A stretch of DNA of 14,562 nt from RUG11783 sp964599695 (GCA_964599695.1 CAZRGP010000042.1:1-14562); one strand, 5' to 3'. Counted from the stretch's first letter, positions 7,012 to 14,154 are shown. The notes: generated by a model not told the origin, from the letters alone. Made by a program: numbers and translations.

Positions 7012-7941
7012 ATGAGTGAAAAGAAAGCTACCCGCGCGGCATACGGCGAGGCCATACTTGAGCTCGCAGCGGAAAACGACAAGATCGTCGTCCTGGATGC
7101 AGACCTTTCCCATGCAACCATGACACTGAAATTCTCCGAGACCTATCCGGACCGCTTCTTCAACTGCGGTATCGCGGAATGCAACATGATCGACATCGCT
7201 GCTGGCATGTCCACCATGGGATACATCCCCTTCGCCAGCACCTTTGCTATTTTCGGCACAGGGCGCGCTTATGAGATGGTCCGCAACTCGGTCGCATATC
7301 CCCATTTCAATGTAAAACTCGCTATGACCCACGCCGGCATCACGGTCGGTGAGGACGGCGGCAGCCATCAGTCCATCGAGGATATGGCTCTGATGCGCGT
7401 CATCCCCGGTATGACAGTGATCTGCCCCTGCGACGCCAACGAGACCAAGAAGGCAGTCCGCGCTGCAGCGGAACTGGACGGACCGGTCTATCTGCGTCTG
7501 GCACGTGCGGCATCCCACGTTTTCGAAGAGGACATGCCCTTCGAGATCGGCAAGGCGAACGTCCTGCGCGACGGCACCGACGGCGTCATCTTCGCCATCG
7601 GCCTTATGGTCAAGCCCGCTCTGGACGCGGCCAACGCTCTGGCAGAACAGGGCAGGAACGTCGCAGTGGTCAATGTCCACACCCTGAAGCCCCTGGATGA
7701 GGAGACCGTCCTTCGCTACGCCAACAAGTGCGGCAAGGTCATGACCATCGAGGAGCACAGCATCATCGGCGGACTCGGCGACGCGGTAGCATCCACCCTG
7801 ATCGGAAACGGATCCTTTGCCTTCAAGAAGGTGGGCATCAACGACATGTTCGGCCAGTCCGGTACGGCAAATGACGTACTGGATGAGTACGGACTCTCCG
7901 ATGCCAAGATCCTGGCTCAGGTCAAAGATTTCTTCGGCTGA
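7012..7941 (+). CDS. Transketolase, C-terminal subunit
   Basis: This 309-residue protein supplies the pyrimidine-binding and C-terminal domains of the split transketolase. The TPP-activating glutamate is E56 in FNCGIAECNM. H107 (MTHAGITVGEDG) and H119 (GGSHQS) are at the substrate channel, and the C-terminal transketolase domain starts at about residue 185 (GTDGVIFAIGLMV) and contains TIEEHSIIGGLG. The length matches other separate C-terminal subunits (305-315). The ribosome binding site GGAGG lies inside the last codons of the N-terminal subunit gene. A distant relationship to 1-deoxyxylulose-5-phosphate synthase exists, but the split layout and motifs favour transketolase. The gene is followed by a strong terminator, so it ends its transcription unit. 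Confidence 0.95.
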   Translation: MSEKKATRAAYGEAILELAAENDKIVVLDADLSHATMTLKFSETYPDRFFNCGIAECNMIDIAAGMSTMGYIPFASTFAIFGTGRAYEMVRNSVAYPHFNVKLAMTHAGITVGEDGGSHQSIEDMALMRVIPGMTVICPCDANETKKAVRAAAELDGPVYLRLARAASHVFEEDMPFEIGKANVLRDGTDGVIFAIGLMVKPALDAANALAEQGRNVAVVNVHTLKPLDEETVLRYANKCGKVMTIEEHSIIGGLGDAVASTLIGNGSFAFKKVGINDMFGQSGTANDVLDEYGLSDAKILAQVKDFFG

Positions 7942-7959
7942 TATCTCAGAATCCGATTT

Positions 7960-7990
7960 GGAGCGTTCCTTTCACGGAGCGCTCCGTTTT
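7960..7990 (+). terminator. Rho-independent terminator after transketolase
   Basis: A 10-bp stem with a single G-U pair (7960-7969 with 7976-7985) and a 6-nt loop TTTCAC is followed by GTTTTCTTT. It lies 18 nt past the stop codon of the C-terminal transketolase subunit. Confidence 0.88.
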
Positions 7991-8006
7991 CTTTATGTCT
8001 CCGATA

Positions 8007-8015
8007 TGGTAAAAT
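8007..8015 (+). promoter_or_regulatory. Extended -10 promoter of the gtrA gene
   Basis: TGG followed by TAAAAT (8010-8015) forms an extended -10 just after the transketolase terminator. A weak -35-like TTTTCT sits at 7987-7992 with 17 bp spacing, overlapping the terminator tail. The predicted leader of about 58 nt holds the hairpin described at 8053-8069. Confidence 0.45.
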
Positions 8016-8052
8016 GCAAGGTGGATCGGTTCCAAATTGAACAGGAAAGGAC

Positions 8053-8069
8053 GCTGCCGAAGGGGCAGC
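8053..8069 (+). promoter_or_regulatory. Leader hairpin displaying a Shine-Dalgarno-like loop before gtrA
   Basis: GCTGCC (8053-8058) pairs perfectly with GGCAGC (8064-8069) around the loop GAAGG. The only purine-rich ribosome-binding match upstream of the ATG at 8080 (AAGGGG, 8060-8065) is thus partly in the loop and partly in the stem. Its distance to the start codon, about 14-15 nt, is longer than normal. This could lower or regulate translation of the membrane protein; no ligand or protein partner can be named. Confidence 0.35.
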
Positions 8070-8079
8070 TGGCCGCTAT

Positions 8080-8523
8080 ATGAAAGAACTCTGGCAGAAA
8101 TTCGCAAAAGGCTTTTTTACCAAGGAAACATTGATCTACCTGATCGTAGGACTTACCAATACAGCCATCGGCTGGATCGAGACATATGTCTACAACAACT
8201 TCTTCCACTGGGGATACTGGACGACCAGTGTGGTCGTGTTCTGCATCGGACTCATCTTCACGTTCGTACTCAACAGAAAGTACACCTTCCAGTCCGATGA
8301 GCCGCTGAACAAGCTGCTCCCCAAATATCTGCTGGAGGTCCTCATCTGCTTCGTGACCGCCTACGGACTGGGGAAGGTGATCCTGGACTGGTTCTTCTCC
8401 AAAGTGTGGGCGCTGAACATCTCGGCCGACATGCTGGATACCGTGAAGGGGATCCTGGCGAACTGCGCCTATATCGCGCTCAACTATCTCGGACAGAAAT
8501 TCTTCGTGTTCCGCAAAAAATAA
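8080..8523 (+). CDS. GtrA-family membrane protein
   Basis: This 147-residue integral membrane protein belongs to the GtrA/DPMS family, whose members assist transfer or flipping of undecaprenyl- or dolichyl-linked sugars during envelope glycan decoration. Four hydrophobic segments are visible at about residues 17-38, 47-65, 81-103 and 118-138. Family signatures are VGLTNTAIG in helix 1, FVLNRKYTF (residues 62-70) after helix 2, and the closing NYLGQKFFVFRKK. The ATG at 8080 is the only start available, because a stop codon sits in frame at 8038-8040. Its ribosome binding site is weak and distant. GtrA genes often neighbour a GtrB-type glycosyltransferase, but none is present here, so its partner must lie elsewhere. 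The gene could be co-transcribed with the sensor gene that follows 64 nt later. Confidence 0.85.
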   Translation: MKELWQKFAKGFFTKETLIYLIVGLTNTAIGWIETYVYNNFFHWGYWTTSVVVFCIGLIFTFVLNRKYTFQSDEPLNKLLPKYLLEVLICFVTAYGLGKVILDWFFSKVWALNISADMLDTVKGILANCAYIALNYLGQKFFVFRKK

Positions 8524-8537
8524 TCCGATATGAGAAT

Positions 8538-8561
8538 AGGCGATGCCGAGAGGTGTCGCCT
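8538..8561 (+). promoter_or_regulatory. GAGA-tetraloop hairpin between gtrA and the sensor gene
   Basis: A 10-bp stem (8538-8547 with 8552-8561, two adjacent G-U/U-G pairs) is capped by GAGA, a stable GNRA loop. The tract after it (GTCGTTGTAT) has no run of T, so it is a poor terminator. It lies between the gtrA stop and the ribosome binding site of the next gene, and could act as an RNA-processing, stabilising or attenuation element. Confidence 0.4.
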
Positions 8562-8587
8562 GTCGTTGTATGGGGAAAGGGAAAAGG

Positions 8588-10255
8588 ATGAAGGGAGCCT
8601 GGCTCAAATCGTACCGCAGGATGACCGCAGTGCTGGCCGTCTTCTTTATCCTTGTGTCCGTTCTGGGAGTAAGGGGGGATTTTCCTTTCAGGAACATCAG
8701 CTCCTATCTCGTTATCTTCGTCATCATCTACTGGACCATGGTGGAGAGAAAGAGGATCATTCACCGGTACGCGAGGAGATTCATCTCCGTGATCGGTATG
8801 CTCCTGCTCTCGCTCTTCGTTTTCCGGGAGATGCGGTATGTGTTCATTCCCCATGACAGTTTTCTTTCCAGGTACCTCTGGTATCTCTATTATCTCCCCC
8901 TCCTCGCGGTCCCGCTCTACTCCTTTTACACGGCGGAGACGGTGGGGCGCGAACACAGGGAGAGAAACAGGGGGGATATGCTGCTTGGCGCCGTCTGTAT
9001 CCTTCTGCTGTTAGGGATCCTCACCAACGACCTCCATCAGCAGGCGTTCCGTTTTCTCGGCGGAGCGGAAGAGGAGGCTTATGAACGCGGGTGGCTCTAT
9101 TATGCTGCTGTTGCCTGGATCGTGCTTCTGATGATGGCGTCCTTCCTGATCCTTCTTCATCAGGCCAGGACTACCTACCATATCCGGAAGACCTGGCTTC
9201 CGGTACTTCTTCTCATCATAGCCACTGTCCTTCTTATTCCCGGGATCGCGGGAGGAGAGGACTCGATCCTGGCCTCGGTCGGTATGCGTATCCATTTTCA
9301 GGACGCGTTCAGTTTCGGGATCCTGTCCTTCTGGGAGGCGTGTATCCAGATCGGGCTGATCCCGTCCAACGCCATGTATGAGGATCTTTTCGGTGCTTCG
9401 GAATGGAACGCGCAGATCGCGGACAGACAGGGGAATGTCGTATATGCTTCCCGGAACGCGACGGAGATCTCCGCGGAGGACCTCAGCAGGGCGAACAGCC
9501 GGGGCGTGATGATCTCGGACTCGATCCGCCTGCACAAAAAGGCGATCCGCGGCGGACATGTCTTCTGGACGGAGGATATGACGCCCATCCAGGAACTCAA
9601 TGAGGAACTGATGGATCTGGCGGAGCAACTCAGTGAGGAGACCGTCATCCTTCAGAAGGAGAATGAGCTCCATGCGGAGAAGGCGGAATACGAGATCGAA
9701 AATGAGTTGTATGACCGGCTGAATGAGGACCTGCAGGACAAGGTCAGTCAGATCCAGAAACTCGTGGATGTGGACGGCGGGACGGAGGCGCAGTACAGAC
9801 AGAATCTCCGGATCGCCTGCGTATACTGTGCTTACCTGAAGAGGAGAGCGAATCTTTTCCTTGTCGCCCAGCAGGACCTGACCGTCTCTCTGATGGAAGT
9901 CGGTCTGTCGGTAAGGGAATCGCTGGAATACCTGAAGCTCCTGAAGATCACCAGCGGCTATCAGGTCCGCGGGGACAGGGATCTGGACGGTTCCGACGCC
10001 CTTGCCATGTATGACACTTTTGAAATGATGATCGAGAAGCTGATGCCCTTCCTTGAGACCTGTATGGTCACCCTGGACGGGCGGGGAAAGGGAGAACTGC
10101 TCCTGGCTTCCTCCATAAAAACGGAGAAGATCCCCGGCGGGATCGATGCCCTGCTTGAAAAGCTGCAGCAGATACTCGGATCGTCCAGCGAATGGGATGA
10201 CGGAACCCTCTTCCTCCGCTGGAAGAGAGAGGAGGCGGAAAATGGCGCTGTATGA
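8588..10255 (+). CDS. 7TM sensor protein with degenerate histidine-kinase-like C-terminus
   Basis: This 555-residue membrane protein has seven hydrophobic segments at about residues 12-28, 39-52, 65-79, 96-113, 131-146, 170-190 and 203-219. Helix 5 ends in LTNDLHQQAF, matching the hallmark of the 7TM N-terminal region found on some histidine kinases (Pfam HisKA_7TM type). A short PAS-like stretch follows at about 268-300 (WNAQIADRQGNVVYAS), then a strongly charged coiled coil (about 339-395). The C-terminal part (about 405-555) resembles a kinase dimerisation and ATPase region. I see no phospho-acceptor histidine at the usual place (AYLKRRANLF instead) and no recognisable nucleotide-binding boxes. 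It probably senses a signal and works through the kinase encoded by the next gene, which it overlaps by 14 nt. The start at 8588 has a GAAAGGGAAAAGG site; an ATG at 8543 lies inside a hairpin and lacks one. Confidence 0.72.
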   Translation: MKGAWLKSYRRMTAVLAVFFILVSVLGVRGDFPFRNISSYLVIFVIIYWTMVERKRIIHRYARRFISVIGMLLLSLFVFREMRYVFIPHDSFLSRYLWYLYYLPLLAVPLYSFYTAETVGREHRERNRGDMLLGAVCILLLLGILTNDLHQQAFRFLGGAEEEAYERGWLYYAAVAWIVLLMMASFLILLHQARTTYHIRKTWLPVLLLIIATVLLIPGIAGGEDSILASVGMRIHFQDAFSFGILSFWEACIQIGLIPSNAMYEDLFGASEWNAQIADRQGNVVYASRNATEISAEDLSRANSRGVMISDSIRLHKKAIRGGHVFWTEDMTPIQELNEELMDLAEQLSEETVILQKENELHAEKAEYEIENELYDRLNEDLQDKVSQIQKLVDVDGGTEAQYRQNLRIACVYCAYLKRRANLFLVAQQDLTVSLMEVGLSVRESLEYLKLLKITSGYQVRGDRDLDGSDALAMYDTFEMMIEKLMPFLETCMVTLDGRGKGELLLASSIKTEKIPGGIDALLEKLQQILGSSSEWDDGTLFLRWKREEAENGAV

Positions 10256-11519
10256 TGTCAACCTTCCGACCATCGGGATCATTGGGGTCTGGGCGTTCGG
10301 GCTTACGATATTCTGCCTTTATACCCTTATCCGGAACATCGGGCTCAAGAGGGGATGGATCCCCACCACCGGAGCGGTCATCCGTCTGCTGCTATCCTAT
10401 CTCATGGCGCAGCTTATGGAGGAGATCTGTATCGCGAAGGATGCCGGAAACGAGGAGATCGTTCAAGGATGGATGAGAACGCTGCCCCTGTGGGCAATGC
10501 TGACAGGACTTGTGGTGATGACACTTCTGGAGATGCTGTTCCTCTACCGTCTGGACGCGGAGCTGAACCGGACGATCACGTCGAGATCGATCAAGGAGGC
10601 TACCGACAGGATGCCGGGCGGGATCCTTGTGTTCATGAAGAATGGAAGGATCATCCTGAGCAATCTCGCCGCGGAGGAGATCCTGAAGGAACTGTTCGGG
10701 GAGAGCGGAGAAAGGGACGGCAACCGGATCTGGGAAAAGGTGGACCGGGAGAGCCGCAGGGTGTTCGGAGAGGACAACGAGACGCCGATCCTCATGACCG
10801 AGGATGAATCCAGGGCGTTTCTGTTCCAGAGGAAGGAACATGAAGTGGACGGGATCCCCCTGGTGGAGGTCATGGTCTACGATGTTACCGAAGCCTACGC
10901 GGTGAGCCGCAGGCTGATGGAAGAGAACGACAAGCTCTCCCAGCAAAGAGACCGTCTTGTGGAACTGGGACAGCTGGTGGACAGCGTCACCCGGGAGAGG
11001 GAGATGCTGGAGGCAAAGGTGCGGATCCACGACGATCTGGGCAGCCTTCTCATCGCCACCAAGCGTTATCTCACGGACGGCGGACAGACCGACCGGGACG
11101 GGCTTCAGGAGGTATGGAGCACCAACCTTTCCCTGCTTCAGGGGAAGGTGAAGGAGCAGAAACACGACGAGTTTGCGCCGGTGCTGAAGGCGGCCGCGGA
11201 TGTCGGAGTCAAGGTCACCGTGAACGGAGAGTTCCCGAAAGAGAGGGAAGTGAGGGAGATCCTGGCACTGGCAATCAGCGAGACCATCACCAACACCTTC
11301 CGGCATGCGGAAGGAAATGAAATCTTCCTGACGATGGAGGAAGATGAAAAAGAGTTCCGCTGTTCCCTGGAGAACAACGGAATGCCGCCGGACGGCCCAA
11401 TCACCGAAAGAGGCGGCCTCAAGCACCTGAGAGGATATGTGGAGAATTACGGGGGCGAGATGAGACTGGAGTACGGCCCCGGACTGATATTGAAACTGAG
11501 TTTCCCGAAGGAGGATTAA
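10242..11519 (+). CDS. Membrane-bound sensor histidine kinase (NarL/DesK-like)
   Basis: This 425-residue kinase autophosphorylates and should pass phosphate to the regulator encoded next. Hydrophobic segments lie at about residues 10-30, 43-60 and 81-102. A PAS-like domain covers about 115-220 (MPGGILVFMKNGRIILSN), followed by a coiled coil. The phospho-acceptor is H263 in RIHDDLG, the H-box of the HisKA_3-like group. The ATPase domain shows the N box with N351 (SETITNTFRHAEG), a G-rich GGLKHLRGYV segment and the closing YGPGLILKLSF. In the G1 box the usual Asp is Asn (ENNG, 377-380), so the adenine-contact residue is altered; similar variants occur in clostridial relatives. The ATG at 10242 overlaps the sensor gene by 14 nt and has a GAGAGGAGG site; the longer frame from 10146 has no domain support. 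Confidence 0.85.
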   Translation: MALYDVNLPTIGIIGVWAFGLTIFCLYTLIRNIGLKRGWIPTTGAVIRLLLSYLMAQLMEEICIAKDAGNEEIVQGWMRTLPLWAMLTGLVVMTLLEMLFLYRLDAELNRTITSRSIKEATDRMPGGILVFMKNGRIILSNLAAEEILKELFGESGERDGNRIWEKVDRESRRVFGEDNETPILMTEDESRAFLFQRKEHEVDGIPLVEVMVYDVTEAYAVSRRLMEENDKLSQQRDRLVELGQLVDSVTREREMLEAKVRIHDDLGSLLIATKRYLTDGGQTDRDGLQEVWSTNLSLLQGKVKEQKHDEFAPVLKAAADVGVKVTVNGEFPKEREVREILALAISETITNTFRHAEGNEIFLTMEEDEKEFRCSLENNGMPPDGPITERGGLKHLRGYVENYGGEMRLEYGPGLILKLSFPKED

Positions 11520-11522
11520 ACG

Positions 11523-12167
11523 ATGGCATACCGCGTATTGGTCGTGGACGATCAGAACATGTCCCGTCAGCTCTTCTCCCTCATGGTGGAGAACGCCCCG
11601 GACTACGAACTGCTGTACGCACTGGATACGGCGTCGGTCGCCCACATCTACTGCTCGAAGTATTCGGTGGATCTGGTCATCCTGGATATCGTTATGGCGG
11701 ACGGGAGCAACAGCCTGGAGGAAGCGGCAAGGATCAAGAAGAACTGTCCCAATACCAGGATCCTTGCGGTCACTTCCATGCCGGAAGTCTCTTACCTGAA
11801 AAAGGCAAGGGAGGCGGGTGTTGACAGCTTTTGGTACAAGGAGGCGGATGACATCACGCTGCTGGAGATCATGGACCGCACCATGAAGGGGGAATCCATC
11901 TATCCGGATCACACGCCTGAGCTGGTCATCGGGAACGCGAAGAGCTACGAGTTCACTCCGTCGGAACTCAGGGTCCTCAGGGAGATGACAACGGGGGCAT
12001 CCAACAACGAGATCGCCCAGAAACTGTTCATCGACGTCACCACCGTCAAGAAACACATCACCAACATGCTTCAGAAGACCGGGTTCAAGAACCGCACCGA
12101 GCTTGCCATCGAGGCGAGAGTCCGGGGACTGGTCATCGGACGGAAGGAAGACGAGGTAGACTATTAG
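11523..12167 (+). CDS. NarL/LuxR-family response regulator
   Basis: This 214-residue two-domain regulator should bind DNA when phosphorylated. The receiver domain (about 1-125) has the acidic pocket D9/D10, phospho-acceptor D55 in VILDIVM, the switch T84 and K106, so it is fully equipped. The C-terminal helix-turn-helix (about 147-207) is of the LuxR/GerE type: FTPSELRVLREMTTGASNNEIAQ, then VTTVKKHITNMLQKTG. The start codon lies 3 nt after the kinase stop with an AAGGAGGA site, so kinase and regulator are co-translated and almost certainly partners. No operator for it can be recognised with confidence in the window. Autoregulation of the cassette is possible but unproven. Confidence 0.93.
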   Translation: MAYRVLVVDDQNMSRQLFSLMVENAPDYELLYALDTASVAHIYCSKYSVDLVILDIVMADGSNSLEEAARIKKNCPNTRILAVTSMPEVSYLKKAREAGVDSFWYKEADDITLLEIMDRTMKGESIYPDHTPELVIGNAKSYEFTPSELRVLREMTTGASNNEIAQKLFIDVTTVKKHITNMLQKTGFKNRTELAIEARVRGLVIGRKEDEVDY

Positions 12168-12174
12168 TCACATG

Positions 12175-12235
12175 GTCTCAAAGGAGGCCTGCTTTTTTGG
12201 AGACAATGCCGAAACTGGTGACGGGCATTTCCGTT
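12175..12235 (+). terminator. Possible terminator region after the response regulator
   Basis: Two stem possibilities follow the stop codon. GTCTC (12175-12179) can pair with GAGAC (12200-12204) around a T-rich loop. AATGCC (12205-12210) can pair with GGCATT (12224-12229), with a weak tail TTCCGTTTG. Neither has a clean T run after the stem, so termination here is plausible but not convincing. Confidence 0.35.
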
Positions 12236-12251
12236 TGCCGGACAGGTGTCT

Positions 12252-12257
12252 TATAAT
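12252..12257 (+). promoter_or_regulatory. -10 element of the phosphoglucomutase promoter
   Basis: A perfect TATAAT lies in an AT-rich tract 36 bp before the ATG at 12293. The best -35 candidate, TTTCCG at 12228-12233 with 18 bp spacing, matches consensus at only three positions. The leader would be about 30 nt, with AGGAGG at 12277-12282. Confidence 0.45.
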
Positions 12258-12292
12258 AAATAAAGGTTATTAATATAGGAGGTACATCCCTT

Positions 12293-13987
12293 ATGGATGC
12301 TAAGACAAAGTACCAGGAATGGCTGGAACGTTTGGACAAAAATGATCCCCTTTATGCAGAGATGCTGGAGATCAAGGATGATCCGAACGAGATCGAAGAA
12401 CGTTTTTATCAGTATATTGCTTTCGGAACAGCGGGACTGCGCGGCATCGTCGGCGCGGGAACCAACCGCATGAACCTTCTCGTTGTCGGCAAGACGACAC
12501 AGGGAATCGCGGATTACATCAAGGATCACGGTCAGGAAGCCATGGACCGCGGTGTCGTCATCGCCCATGACTGCAGACACTTCTCCAGAGAGTTCTGCGA
12601 ACTTGCTGCATCCATCCTCGCCGCCAACGGGATCAAGGCATATGTGTTCCCGTCCCTGCGCCCCACACCGGAACTTGCATATATGGTCCGCTATCTGGGA
12701 ACCATCTCCGGAATCAACATCACCGCTTCCCACAACCCCAAGATCTACAACGGATATAAGGCATACTGGGAAGACGGATGCCAGGTCGGCAGAGACGTGG
12801 CGAACGGTATGTATGAGAAGATCCTCAAGGTCGATGAGTTCACCGGCGTAAAGAAGATCGATTTCAACGAAGGCGTGGCGGACGGAAGGATCGTTGTCCT
12901 CGGACCGGAATATGACCGTGCGTATCTCGACGCCATCGAGGCCATGTCCATCCACAGCGGAGATGAACTGGATCTGGACATCCCCTTTGTCTTCACTCCT
13001 CTCAACGGCTGCAGCTCCATCCCGTTCCGTCAGATGCTGAAGGACCGCGGATTCAACAACTGGGCGATCGTGGAAGAGCAGAAGGACCCCGATCCGGACT
13101 TCACCACAGTCGGATATCCCAACCCTGAAGATCCCAAGGCATTTGCCCTCGCGGAGAAACTCGGCAAGGAATTCGGTGCGGAACTCCTCATGGCTACCGA
13201 CCCCGACGGTGACCGTTTCGTCATCGAGATCCGCGACGAGGAAGGCAACTACAAGTGGATGAACGGCAACCAGACCGGTTATCTCCTTCTGAACTATGTT
13301 CTTGAAGGAAAGAAAGACGCCGGAACCCTTCCTTCCAACGGCGCAGTCATCAAGTCCATCGTTACCAGCAACCTGAGCACCCGCATCGCGGAGGCGTACG
13401 GTGTCCGCATGTTCGAGGCTCTCACCGGATTCCCCAGCATCTGCGGCAGGATCCCTGAGATCACCAAGATGGGCTATGAGTACCAGTTCGCTTATGAAGA
13501 GTCCGTCGGATACGCTGTCTGCCCCGAGGTCCGGGACAAGGACGGTATCTCCGCCGGTATGATGGTTGCGGAAGCTGCGGCATATTACCGCAAGCAGGGC
13601 AAGACTCTCTGGGATGTCCTCCAGGGACTGTACGCCAAGTACGGCTACTGCAATGAGGACGAACCCAACATCATTCTGGAAGGCCTCGCCGGACAGGCAA
13701 GGATCAAGAGGATGATGGAATATGTTCGCGCGAATCTGCCCACCGAGGTGGCAGGCGCGAAGGTCGTCAAGGTCATCGACTACAAGGACGGATATGAGGA
13801 TATCCTTCCCTCCAACGTGCTTCGCTTCTATCTGGACAACGACAGCTGGTTCGCCATCCGTCCGTCCGGTACGGAACCGAAGATCAAGTTCTACTTCTAC
13901 AGCATTCAGGACAGCAATGAGAAGGCAGCGGAAGTGAACCGTAAGATCAAGGAAGAAGTATTCGCGCTGGTACAGTCCGTCGAATAA
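12293..13987 (+). CDS. pgcA: Alpha-phosphoglucomutase / phosphomannomutase (PgcA type)
   Basis: This 564-residue cytosolic enzyme of the alpha-D-phosphohexomutase superfamily interconverts glucose-1-phosphate and glucose-6-phosphate, feeding UDP-glucose and glycogen synthesis or glycolysis. Key sites are all present: the N-terminal phosphate/sugar segment FGTAGLRG (44-51), the phosphoserine S146 in TASHNPKIYNGYK, and the metal loop D303/D305/D307 in TDPDGDRF. The sugar-specificity loop EESVGYAV has E402 and S404, and the C-terminal phosphate loop RPSGTEPK has R523 and S525. The length is close to the 560-580 residues of the B. subtilis PgcA group. The EESVG loop, in place of the GEMSG type of classical phosphomannomutases, favours glucose phosphates, though dual activity is possible. 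The start ATG follows AGGAGG by 10 nt. It stands alone between its own promoter and a strong terminator. Confidence 0.93.
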   Translation: MDAKTKYQEWLERLDKNDPLYAEMLEIKDDPNEIEERFYQYIAFGTAGLRGIVGAGTNRMNLLVVGKTTQGIADYIKDHGQEAMDRGVVIAHDCRHFSREFCELAASILAANGIKAYVFPSLRPTPELAYMVRYLGTISGINITASHNPKIYNGYKAYWEDGCQVGRDVANGMYEKILKVDEFTGVKKIDFNEGVADGRIVVLGPEYDRAYLDAIEAMSIHSGDELDLDIPFVFTPLNGCSSIPFRQMLKDRGFNNWAIVEEQKDPDPDFTTVGYPNPEDPKAFALAEKLGKEFGAELLMATDPDGDRFVIEIRDEEGNYKWMNGNQTGYLLLNYVLEGKKDAGTLPSNGAVIKSIVTSNLSTRIAEAYGVRMFEALTGFPSICGRIPEITKMGYEYQFAYEESVGYAVCPEVRDKDGISAGMMVAEAAAYYRKQGKTLWDVLQGLYAKYGYCNEDEPNIILEGLAGQARIKRMMEYVRANLPTEVAGAKVVKVIDYKDGYEDILPSNVLRFYLDNDSWFAIRPSGTEPKIKFYFYSIQDSNEKAAEVNRKIKEEVFALVQSVE

Positions 13988-14010
13988 TCGAAAAATACAC
14001 CGACAAACCG

Positions 14011-14041
14011 GGGAGCTGCGGGAGACCGCAGTTCCCTTTTT
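14011..14041 (+). terminator. Rho-independent terminator after phosphoglucomutase
   Basis: An 11-bp stem with one G-U pair (14011-14021 with 14026-14036) is capped by a GAGA tetraloop and followed directly by TTTTT (14037-14041). It lies 23 nt past the stop codon. Confidence 0.93.
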
Positions 14042-14070
14042 GTATGGGGGGAGAAAAGCCGTCTCAAAAG

Positions 14071-14133
14071 CGTCACAAAAAGCGTCACAAAAAGAGGTCG
14101 GACGCTCTTTGTTCTGTGACGGGTGCTGTGACG
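14071..14133 (+). repeat. Symmetric cluster of four CGTCACA/TGTGACG repeats
   Basis: Two direct copies of CGTCACA (14071-14077 and 14083-14089, 12-bp period) are followed by two copies of its reverse complement TGTGACG (14115-14121 and 14127-14133, also 12-bp period). Both the inner and the outer pairs are centred exactly on position 14102. AAAGAG (14091-14096) and CTCTTT (14105-14110) add an inner, slightly off-centre palindrome. This could be a multi-site operator for a dimeric regulator or a large RNA hairpin in the leader of the secreted-protein gene. It starts 30 bp after the phosphoglucomutase terminator. Confidence 0.6.
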
Positions 14134-14148
14134 GTCAGACCTGTATCC

Positions 14149-14154
14149 TATAAC
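14149..14154 (+). promoter_or_regulatory. Possible -10 element for the secreted-protein gene
   Basis: TATAAC at 14149-14154 is the best -10-like hexamer in the gap 14042-14221. At 17 bp spacing the -35 position is CTGTGA (14126-14131), a weak match that overlaps the last TGTGACG repeat. If this is the promoter, the repeats sit across and just upstream of the polymerase site, as expected for an operator. Confidence 0.3.

Noticed and set aside
8543..8587. Upstream ATG that would lengthen the 7TM sensor protein by 15 residues.
   Set aside because: It lies inside a stable hairpin and has no ribosome binding site at usable spacing, and the added residues resemble no family member. The ATG at 8588 has a good purine-rich site.
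10392..12056. A 554-codon minus-strand open frame opposite the kinase and regulator genes.
   Set aside because: It spans two well-supported plus-strand genes and its translation is Arg/His/Gln/Val-rich without domain features, typical of a shadow frame.
14071..14133. The TGTGA/TCACA elements as a CRP-type binding site.
   Set aside because: A CRP site needs TGTGA and TCACA facing each other at 6-bp spacing. Here the halves are oriented the other way and 12 bp apart in direct pairs, so the match is only in the core word.
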